The translations under genes were made by a program, and so were the position numbers. Under the pieces are notes generated by a model. That model saw only the letters and a program-made list of their open reading frames with translations, ran no database searches and had not been told where the DNA came from. Positions 27,116 to 40,856 of a stretch of 64,000 bases of DNA are shown piece after piece (positions within the stretch are counted from its first letter, which is position 1; every line of letters starts with the position of its first letter). The stretch comes from Saccharina japonica (taxonomy: Eukaryota; Sar; Phaeophyceae; Laminariales; Laminariaceae): the NCBI GenBank assembly GCA_008828725.1, contig MEHQ01003351.1, forward strand, positions 304,969 to 368,968, in the 5' to 3' direction.

Positions 27116-30100
27116 GTGAGATATGCCAGCCTGCTTGGTTGGGCTGCGATGTTGCGTTGCGTGCTGTGATTTTTTATTTGGTGTGGTGTGGTGTGCGGTA
27201 CTGTTCGGCGCGGTGCGGTGCGGTGCTGTGCTTTGATGTATCTGTGCCATGCTGTGCTGTACTTTCTATCGTACACTGCTGTGCTGTAGGTTATCGTACT
27301 GCCTGTGCGATACTGCCCTACACTCTACTTGCCTCTACTGTGTACTGTACTTCTATCCATATATTAGAGTGGAGTCTATAAAAGCGATAGATCCCCCCAC
27401 CCCCACCCCGACGCACTGCTTCAAAAGCTGAGCCATACATAACCGTCCGTTTGTCATACCCACCCACCCACCCACCCCCCCACCCAACCCCCCGAGGTAC
27501 ACGCCGTAGTGTTTAATAACAACTCCCATTCCATCATCCTTTCACATTCCCCGCTCCCCCCCTCTTTGGTTCTGCGGCGTGTTTCCATTTCTCTCCGTGC
27601 ATTTTTTGCCTCAAACGCCACCGACAACAACAGGAGTACCAAATTCCAAGAGTTCCAGGAAGTATTGGAGGAGGTCAAGGCTAAGAACTATAGGCGCGGC
27701 GGCGGGAGAGGTGGCGGCGGTGGTAGCGGCAGTGGTAGCGGTAGCGGTGGGCGTGGAAGCGGTAGGGGCGGAGCCAGCCGCATGGACAGCCCCGACGAAG
27801 CCCCCAGCTCCTCCTCCTCCTCCCACCAGCACTACAGCTCGCGGCAGCCCAGGACGGAGAGCGGGGCCTTCGCCTCCAACGCGGGCAGGGCAAAACACGG
27901 GGCTGCTGGCCGCGCGGCCCCTCCCCAGGCGACGCCTGAGGATCGAGACACACCCACGCTTAAGAAAGAACACCTCGTGCCGTTTCAAGTTGAACCGGTA
28001 CCGGCTCCGAAGGGCCCAGGTGGTCCCGGTAGGCCCCCGAATAAGAGCCATGCCGTCGGCGTCGCCGGTAGGGGACGCGGCCGTGGGCGCGGCCGTGGTG
28101 GTGGTGGTCGGGGTAGCGGTAGTGGTGGCGGTGGTGGTGGCGGTGGCGGTGGTAGGCACGGGGACGCTGTTGTCGAGGGGGGAGCGGGACGAGAAGGGAG
28201 GCCGGTGGGTATGGGGGAGATAGCGGCGGCCGCGCAGGCGGCGAGGAGGGGGAGGTGCATCGACACGGTGGTGTTGGCCAAGTGCCGCAGGAAGAGCCAG
28301 ACCATGTGGCCCGCCAGGCTGTGCTCGAGGCGTGAGGTGAGAGGGGACGGGGGCGTACTCATTTGTTGCTTGCCTTAGTCGTTTGACCGTTGACCACGCA
28401 TCCTTTTCGAGACGGAGGGGGGGGGCTGGGGGGAGCAGATATATATGCTTTTCTCCCGGATGAGGCAGGGAAGGGGACGGGGCATCGGGGGGGGGGTGGG
28501 AGGCGGGGGTGGGGGGGTGGGGGGGGGGGAGGGGGGGGGCGTGCAATGGCGTTTTGTTGAAGGTGTTTTTGAGGGTTGTTCGGTGGGATGTCTTTCACCC
28601 GGGGAAATGTGTGTGTGTTTTTGTTGTTGTCATGGTTGTAGGGTTGGTCGGTTAGCACGAAAGCAGGTGGTGTGTTAGCGGTTGCGTTAAGTATGCGCCC
28701 CTCCACCCCCCCCTGCAAGCCCGCCTCACAAGTGGTTCTTAGTAGCATGCAGCTCACCCTTCATGCAACTCGCCCAATACCTCACGGCGCTTCGCGCTTG
28801 GTGCTAGCAATGTCTGCCTGGTCGGTGAAAACCCGACATGCTCCGTCCCGGCATTGTAGGGATGCGAGGGTCTATGGTCATACGACTACGGCCATGCATG
28901 AAAAATGAATTACCCCCCCGCCCCCGCGGGTCTATTGTCATACGACTACGGCCATGCATGGAAACTGAAGTACCCCCCCCCCGCCGCCCCCACCCCCCCA
29001 TCCCGCTTGGGTGCAGTTACTGGAGCGCATGAAAAACCCCCATCCTGCCGACCAAGGGGTCAATCCGCGGTTAATGTGCCTCGTGGTTTTCCTGTGCGAG
29101 GGAGGCCATCACGTGACGGACTGGGTCACTCCCGCGAACACACGGCCTTACCTCAAGCACGCCTCGGCGTACCCTTACAAGAAGAAGGCCTACGTAGGGC
29201 CCGCCCGCCTCCAGGTGATGATGTGGTGGTATATAGTGAGGAGGAAGGGGGGGGGGGGGGGGACTCTTTTTTTTCTTTCCCTAAAAATTTGAACCATTGC
29301 CCACGCATTTTTTCAAGACGGAGCACCGAGTGAGGAGGGGGGGGGGGTGATGGTGGTTGGGAGGCGGGAGAGATGGTGGTGAAGGTGATCGTTGGTGGTG
29401 GGATGTGGTGGTGGTGGTACCTATAGGGGGGGGGCACGGGGTGCGGGGGGTGGAGGAGGGGGGGGGCGGGTGGAGGTGGCTGTGGTCGTGGCTGTGGTGG
29501 TAGTGGTGGTGGTGGTGATGGAGGAACTGGTAGTAGTGTTGTTGTTTTGATTGACCGTGTTGTCGTCATTGTTGCCGTGGTTGCTGTTGTCCGCTGTTGT
29601 TTTCTACTGTCTTGTCTGCTGTTTTTTGTCTCGTGTTGTCTACGTTTGTTGTCTACTGTTGTCATCCACTGTTAAGAGTCTACTGTGTTTGTGTCTAGTG
29701 TGTTTGTGTCTACTGTGTTAGTGTCTACTGCGTTAGTGTCTACTGTCTTAGTGTCTACTGCGTTAGTGTCTACTGTGTGAGTGTCTACTGTGTGAGTGTC
29801 TACTGTGTGAGCCTCTGCTGTGTTTGTGTCTACTGTGTTTGTGTCTACTGTGTCAAGTGTCTACTGCGTTAGTGGCTACTGTGTCAAGTGTCTACTGTGT
29901 TAAATGTCTACTGCTGTGTTAGAGTGTCTACTGTCATCTAGTCTTATTCTTGTTTAACTCCTCGTTTTTTTGTTTGTGACAGCCCGACTTCGCCGCGGCG
30001 GAAATGTGGGGGGAGGAAATCAAGGCGGTGGTGACACAGCGCCGGGAGGAGGAGAGGGCCGCTAGAAAAGCAGAGCGATTGCGGGCATCCGACGCACTAA

Positions 30101-32534
30101 CCCCGGTAAGGGCACCAGACGACCGGACCCCGAGACCGCATGAGGCGGGTTGGCCTCGAAAGCTTTATCTTGCCACATTCCCCACCCAAGCAACCCCTCC
30201 CTAGAAAATGGATGGTGACCACAAAAGGCAAACAGCAAGGAGATAAGATAGGCAAAACGTTTAAAATATTTTTTTTGGAATAAAAAGCGTAATGAGCGCC
30301 CAATTGTTGAAGGTGTCTGTGTCTCTATTTACGAGTAGGAACGGTGCTCCGCCTCGAAAGGGATGCGTGGTCAATGGTCAAACGACCAAGGTAAGCAGCA
30401 ACAAATGAGTATGCCCCCCCCCACCCCCATGACATGAGTTCAAATCGCTGGTCTTGCTGGGCGGCAGTTCCTTTTAACCTCCCCACCCCTCCCTCTCCTC
30501 GCCCGGCCCGCTCGGCCGCCGCGCCCCCCTTTCCCACCCGCTTCCGCCCCCATGCTCTCGGGCACCGGAATGTCCTTTTTTCCGTCGCTCCGCTTGCACC
30601 AGGTGGAGGAGGAGGAGGAGGGGGAGGGGGAGAAGGGAAATGGACCCCTCCCGATGATCGAGGGGGGCCACGAGGACGTTCCCTCACAGAGATTAGGCGA
30701 GGAGAATCAAGCTGGGGTCGTGAGGGACGGTGGTGGTGGTGGTGGTGGCGGCGGCGGTGGGGGTATCGGTGATGGTGGTGGTGATGGTGGTGGTGGTGGA
30801 AGCGATGGTGGCAGCGGCGCAGTTGTCGGTGGTAGTACAGAGCCGGCAACAGCAGTGCTGCCGCCGAAGGTTTCGTCAGCACCGGCGCCAACGTCAGCGT
30901 TTTTCGCGTCAGCGGCGGTCTCCGCTGAGGCGGCCGTCAAGGCCGAGGGGGACGCACCGATCCCGGCGACGGAGAAGACCGACGGTGTGCCAGCAGCGGC
31001 AGTATCAGCGGTAGCGCCGGCGGAGCGGGCGGGTGAAAGCACGGAAGACGCCACCCCTGTCCCCAGCGGCGTCGCCGTTGCCAGCGGCGATGGTGGCGGT
31101 GGTGGCGGTGGGGGCGGGGGTCGTACGCCGTCACCGACGCCTGCAGCGCCCGCAACACCGGCGGTAATGGTTCAAGAAGGGTTGCCGTCGATACCCCTCC
31201 CGCTTGGGGCGCGGGAGAATGAGGCTGGGGCGGTGGCCTGCCCCGCCGAGTCGGGGTTTGGGGTGAGGTCGGCCGAGGCCGGGATGATGGTAGCTGACGG
31301 CGGTGACGGTGGCGATGGCCGTGGCGGTGGCGGCGGCGGCGGCGGCGGTGCTGACGGTACTGCCGCGATTATGGCCGCGGTTACGGCGGCTGTTACCATC
31401 GACAGTCCCTCGAAAACCTCCTCACAAGGGGGTTTCCACCCGGTGGACGGCGGTATTGTCGCGGGGGAAAGGTACAGCGGCGAAGGTGAAGTTGACGGCA
31501 GAGGTGGAGGCGGCGGCGGGGAGGGGACGGGGGCGGGGGCGGACAGAAAGCGGCCCCTCCCCGTGGAAATCGCAGGAGTAAGCGTGTTTTCCGCGGGTGG
31601 GCGGGCGCACGAAGACGGGACGCAGCTGCAGGAGGGGGAGGAGAGGGCGGCGGGGGGGGGGGAGCGCCCGACAAAGAGGTGAGCCTGATTTTTGGGCCGT
31701 GTGTTTGTTTTTGGCTGGGAGAGTGTAGTGGAGGGGGGGGGTGTACTCATGTCGAGCATGGCCGTAGTCGTATGACCATAGACCCTCGTCCCTACGATAT
31801 GCCGGGACGGATAAGCGTTGGGTTTTGACCAACCAGGCAGGCATTGCTTGCAGCTGCAGATGTTCCTTGGGCCCGTGCAGTGTGTAATGTCTGCTTTGGC
31901 GTGAGCTCGCTCGCACTTCTTCACCACGAGTGTTGTAAGCACTGCCCACCAGGGGCTTCGAGGACGTGTTTTGAGACCAGTAAACGTGCCGTTCTGTATT
32001 TCAACAGACACAAGCTTTTGTCGTAAACTCTTGAGTAGTCTCTCTCACTTTTTGATTCGTCTTGGGCTGTTTCTGGGGCGGGGTTGTCCCGCCCCCCCCC
32101 TCTCCCTTGCACCTACTGCCGAAACAAATGCCCCCTTACACGCCGGTCCGCAAGCAAAGAACAAAACTCACATTTTTGCGCTCTCGCGGTCTCATCCCCC
32201 CCCCAGTCGGCCTCCCAAAGTCATGCAAACACCGGTCCATCCTTACCCCGCCCCCTTTTTTTTTTTTTTTCCCCCCGCCCTCCCATGCTTTGGTTCCCTG
32301 TTCTGTTCATGAAGACCCGCGCTTGACGACAGGACTGGCCTATCTGTCGGGTTGGCGGGGGCGACAATGCCCCCGACGGGTATCGCAACCGCCGCCACCG
32401 CTGCCGTGAAAACCCCTGAAATGGGCTTGGAAGGGTCGGTGCCTTTGGCCGAAGGGAGCGCGGGCTCTATTCGGGAAGGAGTGACGGCGACGCTGCTTGT
32501 TGGAGGCGAAGCCGGGGCGGTGGGTTTATCTACC

Positions 32535-32581
<47 letters not shown>

Positions 32582-34282
32582 TTCTGCTGCTGTTCCTGCC
32601 GCCACCGCTGCTGCTGCCGCTGTGGGCGCCGAAGCTGGACCCTACCCGCTAGGGTCGGACTTGATCGCCGGCGATATCACTACCGGTTTCGGGTCTGCAG
32701 GTGTAGGTGCAGCAGCCCCAGCGGAGGCGTTATCGTCTACGTCGTTCTCGTCCTCTGGCGTCGGTGGTGCGGAATCGTTTTCCGAAGGCGTCGCACCGGA
32801 CGGAAGAGGAGGAGGGCAGGGAGGGGGGGTAGGAGAAGAAGCAGGGACGGGAGGGCACGGAGGAGCCGGAGCATGGACAGGAGCAACAGCAACATCATCA
32901 GAACCGAGCAGACACGAGGGGGGGATGGACGCGATGGATGAGGAGCAGCCGCTCGGCACCGCTCACGACGGGTTTCTACGGGAGGAGGCCGCATCCCCTG
33001 GGCGGTTTTCGGAGACGATGGGGGTGGCGTCGGCAGCGCCGGTGACGACTGCGCGTGGAGGGACGGTGGATGCGCCTGCCGAGTCGACGGACCACACGCT
33101 ATCGGAGAGCTCGACGGATGCAGTGAGTGCTCCAGTTGTGCCGGAGGCGGCGGCATCCGCGGCGGCAAGGACAGAATTTTCTACCCCCGCCGGCGATCGC
33201 GCTCTCCTCGACGGACGCTCGCCTGCCGCAAAGGCTGCGCCTATGGCCTCCTCCTTTTCCTCGTCTTCGTCCGGAGACGCCCCTTCCGGTCGTCTCCCCC
33301 CCCCCACGGTGTCTGCCTTCGCTGTTCGTTCCGCCGCCCCCGCCCCCGCCGGTGCGGCTGCGGCCCCGGGCGTGACCCCTGCTGCGGTTGGGTCGGCTCT
33401 ACCGTCGCCCTCCTTTGCTGGGCCAGGGCGTGGTAGCAACGTGGTCGACGGGGGGGCGGGGGTGTACGGGGTGGCTGCCGCGGGGGCTGGGGTGGTAGGT
33501 GGGGCTCGGCATGCCTCGCCGCCGCTGGTCAAACACCACCAGTCGGTGTCGGAGCGTTCCGAGGCGTCGACCCTCCCTAACGCTAGCGCTGGTGCTATCG
33601 CTGGTGCTACGGACGCTACCGGTGGTTGTGTTGGTGGTGCTGGTGGTGGTGTTGGTGCTACTGCGTCGACCGTCCGAAGCTCCTCGTCGATCGCTAACGG
33701 CTCGGGTAACGCTGACGACGGCGACAGGGGTGCTTCGCGTGGGGCAACAGTGAGCGGTGGCGGTGGTGTTGGTGGTGGCGGCGGCGGCGGTGGCGGTGGC
33801 AGTGGGCACCGAAACTATGGTGGCGACGGTTCAACTCGCACCGCGGCCGCTTCCGGCGCCGCCGGCAGCACCATCGCTGTTGGTGGTGTTGGTGGTGGTG
33901 TTGGTGGTGGTGGAGGCGGTGTTGGTGGTGTGGGGGGTAGGGCCGCTGGCGGGGGGGCTGTGGGGGGTTTGGGACCCGGGGCGGGAGCGGGGGCGGGGGA
34001 TGGGATGCCCGGAGGGTATGGCGCGTTCAACTTCAACATGTCTCCGAACGCTCCGGGAGCCGCAATGAGTCCGTGAGTTTTTTTTTTGTGTTTGGGTGTT
34101 TTTTGTTTGGGCCGGAAGGTGTTTCTTGGGGCGAGGAGGGCTGAGCCGTTGGCGGCGGTATTGCTATTGGCGGGGTTGTTCCGATTGGTTGATTTTTTGT
34201 TGACTGGTCGTGCTTTTGGGTTGCGTGGGTTGCGGTTACTTCGTTTCTTGGCAGGACAGCTTGCTTTCAAGGTTGGCTGCCC

Positions 34283-34332
<50 letters not shown>

Positions 34333-37300
34333 CCCCCCCCCCCCCCCCCGCCCTCCCCTCCTCGCGCGCCCGCTCAACGTTGTTGCGGGTGGTGGGTGTC
34401 TTTCAAACCTCTTGGCTGTCTAGACTTTCGGGTGCATGTAGAGACAAGATATCCTGAGGGAAAGACAGGATTTATTGCATGCAAGAGCGTCAGATACTGT
34501 GAGAGGGACAAGCCGTCTCCGGCGACCCCTCGACGTTTCCCGAAGCGATGAACCCCTGCCACCCCTTACCTCTTGCCGCTTCCCCTGTTCCGCTTGCCCC
34601 AACCCACCACCACCATCCCCGACCACCACCACCATCACCACCACCACCACCACCGCCGCCACCNNNNNNNNNNNNNNNNNNNNNNNNNNNNNNNNNNNNN
34701 NNNNNNNNNNNNNNNNNNNNNNNNNNNNNNNNNNNNNNNNNNNNNNNNNNNNNNNNNNNNNNNNNNNNNNNNNNNNNNNNNNNNNNNNNNNNNNNNNNNN
34801 NNNNNNNNNNNNNNNNNNNNNNNNNNNNNNNNNNNNNNNNNNNNNNNNNNNNNNNNNNNNNNNNNNNNNNNNNNNNNNNNNNNNNNNNNNNNNNNNNNNN
34901 NNNNNNNNNNNNNNNNNNNNNNNNNNNNNNNNNNNNNNNNNNNNNNNNNNNNNNNNNNNNNNNNNNNNNNNNNNNNNNNNNNNNNNNNNNNNNNNNNNNN
35001 NNNNNNNNNNNNNNNNNNNNNNNNNNNNNNNNNNNNNNNNNNNNNNNNNNNNNNNNNNNNNNNNNNNNNNNNNNNNNNNNNNNNNNNNNNNNNNNNNNNN
35101 NNNNNNNNNNNNNNNNNNNNNNNNNNNNNNNNNNNNNNNNNNNNNNNNNNNNNNNNNNNNNNNNNNNNNNNNNNNNNNNNNNNNNNNNNNNNNNNNNNNN
35201 NNNNNNNNNNNNNNNNNNNNNNNNNNNNNNNNNNNNNNNNNNNNNNNNNNNNNNNNNNNNNNNNNNNNNNNNNNNNNNNNNNNNNNNNNNNNNNNNNNNN
35301 NNNNNNNNNNNNNNNNNNNNNNNNNNNNNNNNNNNNNNNNNNNNNNNNNNNNNNNNNNNNNNNNNNNNNNNNNNNNNNNNNNNNNNNNNNNNNNNNNNNN
35401 NNNNNNNNNNNNNNNNNNNNNNNNNNNNNNNNNNNNNGGGGGGGGGGGGGGGGGGGTGTACTCATGTTACGCATAGTTGTAGTCGCATTACCGTATACCC
35501 TCGCATCCCTACGATGCCGGGACGGAGCACGTCAGGTTTTCAAAGGGGGGGGCAGGGGTATTGTCACCGTTTGGCGTGGTTGTTGTCATTGGGGATTTAA
35601 ATATTTTTTGTGACAGAGCTCAGAAGCTAACGTCACTGGGGATTGTTGTCGTTGTCATGGTCGCTTTTGTTGTCCTTGTTATGGTATTTATAGCCGTTGC
35701 CATAGTCGTTGTGGCAGTTAGCCTTATCATCACCGTCGCTTGCCGTCGCTTTAGTCGATACCCTACATCACCGTCAGGGATTGCATGTTGCGGCTGAAAA
35801 TAGTGCTTTCGGCGCTCGCGAACGGCAAACGCAAATATTGAAAGGCGTTTTAACTACAGTACGGGGGGGTGGAACACTATCACCCCCTTGCAAGGAAAAA
35901 AAGGGGATGGAGCACTGCCATCCCCCCCAGGAAAAAATAAGGGTTTCCAGTATACCAGGAGGCGTTTTCCGTCAGGGGCGATTTGTTTTTTAGTAATTCC
36001 GCGAGCGTCAAGATTTCTGCGAACGTTTTTTTTTTTTTTTTTGCGAACGCGAGCCTACGTGTAACGCTTAACAGACATCCCTGATCGCCATCCCGACATC
36101 GCCACCGACACCGACACGCCCCCCCCTATAGCAGGAGCGCGGACCCGCAAGCACGGAACAACCAGCCCCCACCCTACCCCCAAGACAGCTTCAGCAAGGC
36201 CGGGGACGGTCGTCTGGCAAGACCCGCCCCCACTACTGCCTGGCAAGACTCCTGGAAGGCCGGCGGTGGTGGGGGCGGTAGCAGCGGCGGTGGTGGTGGT
36301 GGTGGTGGTGGTGGTGGAGTTCCCACTGCGGTAGCGGCGGGTGCTGCGGACGCGGGGTTGTCGGTGCCTGCGTCCCCTGTAGTCGACGGGAAGGGGGAGG
36401 GGGGGGTCGCTGATGTCAAGACTTCGCAAGAGGTGGAAACTAGGAATGCTCTGAGCCATATGCTGGAGGAAGACCCTTCGGAGCGTAGGTGAGAGGCGGA
36501 ATTTATCATTTTTGAAGTTTTTGTTTTTGATAATATGAAAAAATGGAAAAAATTAAAAAAGGGTGTTTTTTTTCGACAAGCGCGCTGTGAGGAACTTCGC
36601 TGCTGTCGTTCTGTGGTTGTACAGGATGCCGGCCCTCCTGGAAACATGCTTGCCCTCGTGTATCTCTTCCTTTGTTTGTGTCGGAGGCGTGTGCGCTTCG
36701 GCACCTCAGGAGGGAGGCACCCCCGAGTCGGCCCCGACTCGCACTGCCTGCTTCCGCTGAATCGGCGCTGCTGTTGCTGCCGCTGGTTCTCCTACTCCTG
36801 CTGCTGCTGCGGTGTGTGTCTTATGTGTTGGGGGGGACTGGCACATGTCTCCCCCTCCCTTACCTCCCTCCTTTACCCGCCCTCTTATGCTCTTGTCTTC
36901 TGTTTGTGTTTTTCTTTTTTTTTGTTCTCTTTGTTGCGTCTGGCACAGGCGGAAGTGTGACAAAGATGATTGCCAGCAGATGGCCACCCACGGCTTCATC
37001 CTTCCCCGTCTCTGCGGGAGGCACCGAGCAGCTAGGGTAAGTGACGGGGTTGGGCGATAATTGAGATGGGATGGGGAGGGGGGTGGGTGGTGGTGTACTC
37101 ATGCCGTGCACGCCCGTAGTCGTATGACCATATACCCTCGCATCTCTACAGTGCCGGAATTGAGCACGTTTCACGAACGAGACAGACATTGCTTGCACCA
37201 AGCGCGAAGCGCCGTGAGGTGTTGGGCGAGTCGCATGAAGGATGAGCTGCATCGGTACCCTCGTTGGCTACAGTAGCTCACGCAGTGATCGGCGTGTGTT

Positions 37301-40300
37301 ACAGCGTCGTTGCCAACCGACGCTGAGGGTCGGGGGGGGTATGTGTGTATTTTCCACGGTTGTGCCTCGGAAATAATTCGTGGCAACTACGCCTCCTATC
37401 TTCGGCTCCTCATTCGGTGCCGGTCAGCGTCACGCAAGCATCACGCAGGGTGATTGCAGCAGTGAGTTCGGATATTTTTTTTCGATGCAGGGAAGGGTCA
37501 GGGATTCCCTCCATTGGGGAGGCGAAGGTTCAGTGGAAGGAAGGGAGGGAGGGAGAGGGAAGCGGGGTACGCTTTCCGAGATCTCGCGAGCTCTTCTCGT
37601 GTTTACGCCTGTACCACTATTACACCCACTACCACGTATCTGAATCTTTGACGACTTCTACCCCTCCCTCCCCCCCTCCCCCCCTCCCTCCCTCCTTCCC
37701 TCCCAACTCCTCCCTCCCTCTCCTCCCCTCTCTCCCTCTCTCCCTCTCTCCCTCCTTCCCCCCGTTCAGATGATGCGTATCGTTCCGGCGGACGTTGTCT
37801 CCGGAGACGAGTGGGGCTCAGACGCGGAGGGCGATGCCCAGGACTACGGCCGCTTCCGCAGGATCGCCGACTCCGGCCCCGAGACCATCCGCATTGCCTT
37901 CAAGCTCTACCCTCCGCGCAGCGCCAAGACTCGCGAGCGCATCTTCACCGGGCTGGGCCTCGGCATTACCTCTTCCGTCAGCCGAGGCGGTAGCGGTGGT
38001 GGTGGTGGTGGTGGTAGTGGGGGTAGTGGTGGTGGTGGTGGTGGCGGCGGGGGTGGGGGCCTTGGTAGCGATGGCCCTATGAAAGGAGAGGGAGCCAGGG
38101 GGGACGAGGCAGTGCGCTTGCTTCGCTCCCGCTTGGAGTCGCTCCTAGGGTTGCTGGAGACGTGGCTGGCGGCGGAGGGGGCGCAGGGGCGCNGGTGGTA
38201 GAGGTGACGGGGTTGAGAGTGGGGGAGGTGGGGATGGGGGGGGGGAGGGTGGCGGGGTTTCTCGATCCGTCGCAGGCTCGGCATCCCGAGGGGGCCCGGG
38301 GTGCGCCGGGTCTGGTGCCGGGGGAGGGGGGCGCGGGGGTGGGGGTAGTAAAGGTCGGGATGGGGGTGCGGGTGATGTGGCGGCGACGGCGGCAGCTCTG
38401 CCGACGAGTAGCACGACCGGCGCCCAGTCACTGCAGAACAGAAGGAAGAATGACGACGCGATGTTGGCGGCTCACGGTGTGCGGAGGCCGAAGGGGAAAC
38501 ACCCGGGGTACATAATCACGCTCTACGGCAAGAAGGTGCTTGGTTTGTTACGTTGGGTTTGGTGGGGTTTTGGTTGGCGTTTTTTTTTCCCTTTTTTTTT
38601 ACGGTTTTTTGCTTAATTTCGTTAGGTTTAGTTTGTTTTCGGGTCGGTCTTGGTTTTTGGGTTTTATTTGGTTGACGTACGTAGCTTAGTTTAGTTTCAT
38701 GTGTGTGTGTTTTTTTCTCGTTTGAGCGTGTGTCCGTTTGTATGACAGCAGTGGTGTATTTTTGTATTTTCGCGTATTTCGTGGGTTTGCTCATGCGTTT
38801 CGTGTGTGTGCACGTGTGTGCGACTTGGGGGTTCTCGGGCCCATGGTGTGAGCAGGTAACGAATATTTCTCTCTCTGCCTCTACCTCTCTCTCATGCCCC
38901 CCCCCTCTCTCTGATGCCCTGTGTTGATGGCCTGTCTTCGCCCCCTCTCTCGATAAAGGCACGGCGCTGCAACCAATGCGCCCCCTGTCTGCTACCGGAC
39001 TGCGGCGAGTGTCGCTACTGCCAGGACATGCCGAAGCACGGCGGGAAGGGGTCGTACAAGCAGCCTTGCGAGGCTCGCAAGTGTGTCTGGGTGGAGTACG
39101 ACAGGTGAGCAGCAGTAAAACCGCGCTACGAGTACTGCATGGGGTTGCGCCTGTTTGAGCTAAACCGTTCACACCTCGGACAGATCATCTACAGATAGAT
39201 CATCTACAGATATATCAGATATATCATACACTCCCACTTCATGATCTAGACCTTTCAAGGAAGATTTTGTTATCAATCTTGTATGATCTGCATGATCTGT
39301 ATGGTCTAGCTCTTGCAGCCGGGTGGAACCCGTACAATCTGCGCGATCTAGCACACGTTTCCTGAGTTGGATCTGTGCCCTGAAGATCCTGAACAACTTT
39401 TCACAATGACGGGTGAGGAACTAGATCATCTAGATCATGATACATCTGTAGATGCTCTATCTGATCTGTAGATGACCTGCCCGAGGTGTGAATGCATTGG
39501 TCACTGACGGAGCTTCTCCAATGACGGATTTGGTGATTAATTTTAAGTTGATTTTTGTTGTCAAGTTGAAGTTGAATTTGGTGTAGTTAGAGTTGAATGT
39601 GGTGGGAAAGTTTGGTTCTGTAGTTGGTGTTTATGTAAGTTGGCGTTGGTGGTAGTGGTAGTGGTGGTGGTGGTGGTGGTGGCTGTGATGATGTCGGATA
39701 TTGTCGGCGATGGTGGTCGTGGCGGTTATTGTGATGTTTTGTGTCCTTGCTCATATCACACGTGGTCGTATTGTTGGTCATGGTAGTGTCCATAGTGTTC
39801 GTGTAGGTGTTCCAGGTGATGTTGCAAATGAATGCTAACATCAATTTTGGTGTTATTTAATGTCCGCGTTACTATATATATGTCCAGGGGTGCGTAACAA
39901 ACAAAAAAACTAAACCACACCAAACTGATACTGTAGTGTATTGAAGAACAAACCGGCGCGGTGGGTGGGATTTGTGGACGAAGTTACGAAAAGCTACGGG
40001 TAGTTTTTTTTGTTTTTCATTTTTGTGTTATTATTGGTTATAGTATACACCCCCCCCCTCCTGCCTGGTTGGTGAAAACCCAACGTGCTCCGTCCCGGCA
40101 TTGTAGGGATGCGAGGGTCTATGGTCATATGACTACGGCCGTGCACGACATGAGTACACCCTCCCCCCCTTCCGCCCCCGGTCTGCGTCTCGCAAATCGG
40201 TATGCAGTAGTGGGGTGCCTAGATATTTTTTTTGGTGTACCCCTGCTCTGTCTGGCAACGTAAGGGCCGTTTTAGTATTCATACTAACACCGAAGCGGTC

Positions 40301-40798
40301 TCAAGGGTCTCAAGCATGCCCGCCTAGAGTGGTATATACGTATATTAACGCATCACTTCCGCATGGGGAATACCCACCACCGGCACTAACCAGCCGTCCC
40401 CCAGAGGCGGCCAGCCAGTCCCCCCCGAACCCTTTGCTCTCCCCGGCTCTGGTACTCAGGCGTGTGAAAGCAGTGCTCACGCAGATAGCAAGCAAGCAGC
40501 ACCGCAGTATTGGCAGCAGCGGCGGCGGCGGCGGCGGTGGCGTTAGTGGTATTAGTGGCAATGACAGCGGGGGTGGCGATGTTTCCCCCCCCAGGAAAAA
40601 GGGAAAAACACCTTCCAGCCCTTACGAGGATGCCACAACCGGGGGGGTACGAAAGGCAAGCGTCCCTTCTTCTTCCTCCCGCAGCCCTCGTAGCGCTAGC
40701 ACCGGTGGCAGCGGCGGAAGCGGCGGCGGCGGCAGCGGGTCTCCAGTCTACCGTGCGCGGTCGCAAAGCGGGGGGAGGGGTACGGGCCGGGGCAGGGG

Positions 40799-40856
<58 letters not shown>

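Larger units (their letters stand above)
34073..36131. other. Intron 6 with C tract, gap and family B copy
   Basis: 34286-34350 is almost pure C. A possible small exon (YPEGKTGFIACKSVRYCERD, about 34451-34550) is open but has no clear splice sites. 34664-35437 is unknown. Confidence 0.5.

Noticed and set aside
26138-27250. Long antisense ORFs over exons 1, 2, 5, 6 and 18 (for example 370, 311, 279 and 348 codons)
   Set aside because: They mirror GC-rich Gly/Ala exons, have Pro/Ala/Ser shadow composition and lack splice or domain support. The plus frames carry the domains and consistent phases.
34451-34551. Extra exon YPEGKTGFIACKSVRYCERD
   Set aside because: Open and basic, but I could not find splice sites or a phase that fits exons 6 and 7; it is noted only within intron 6.
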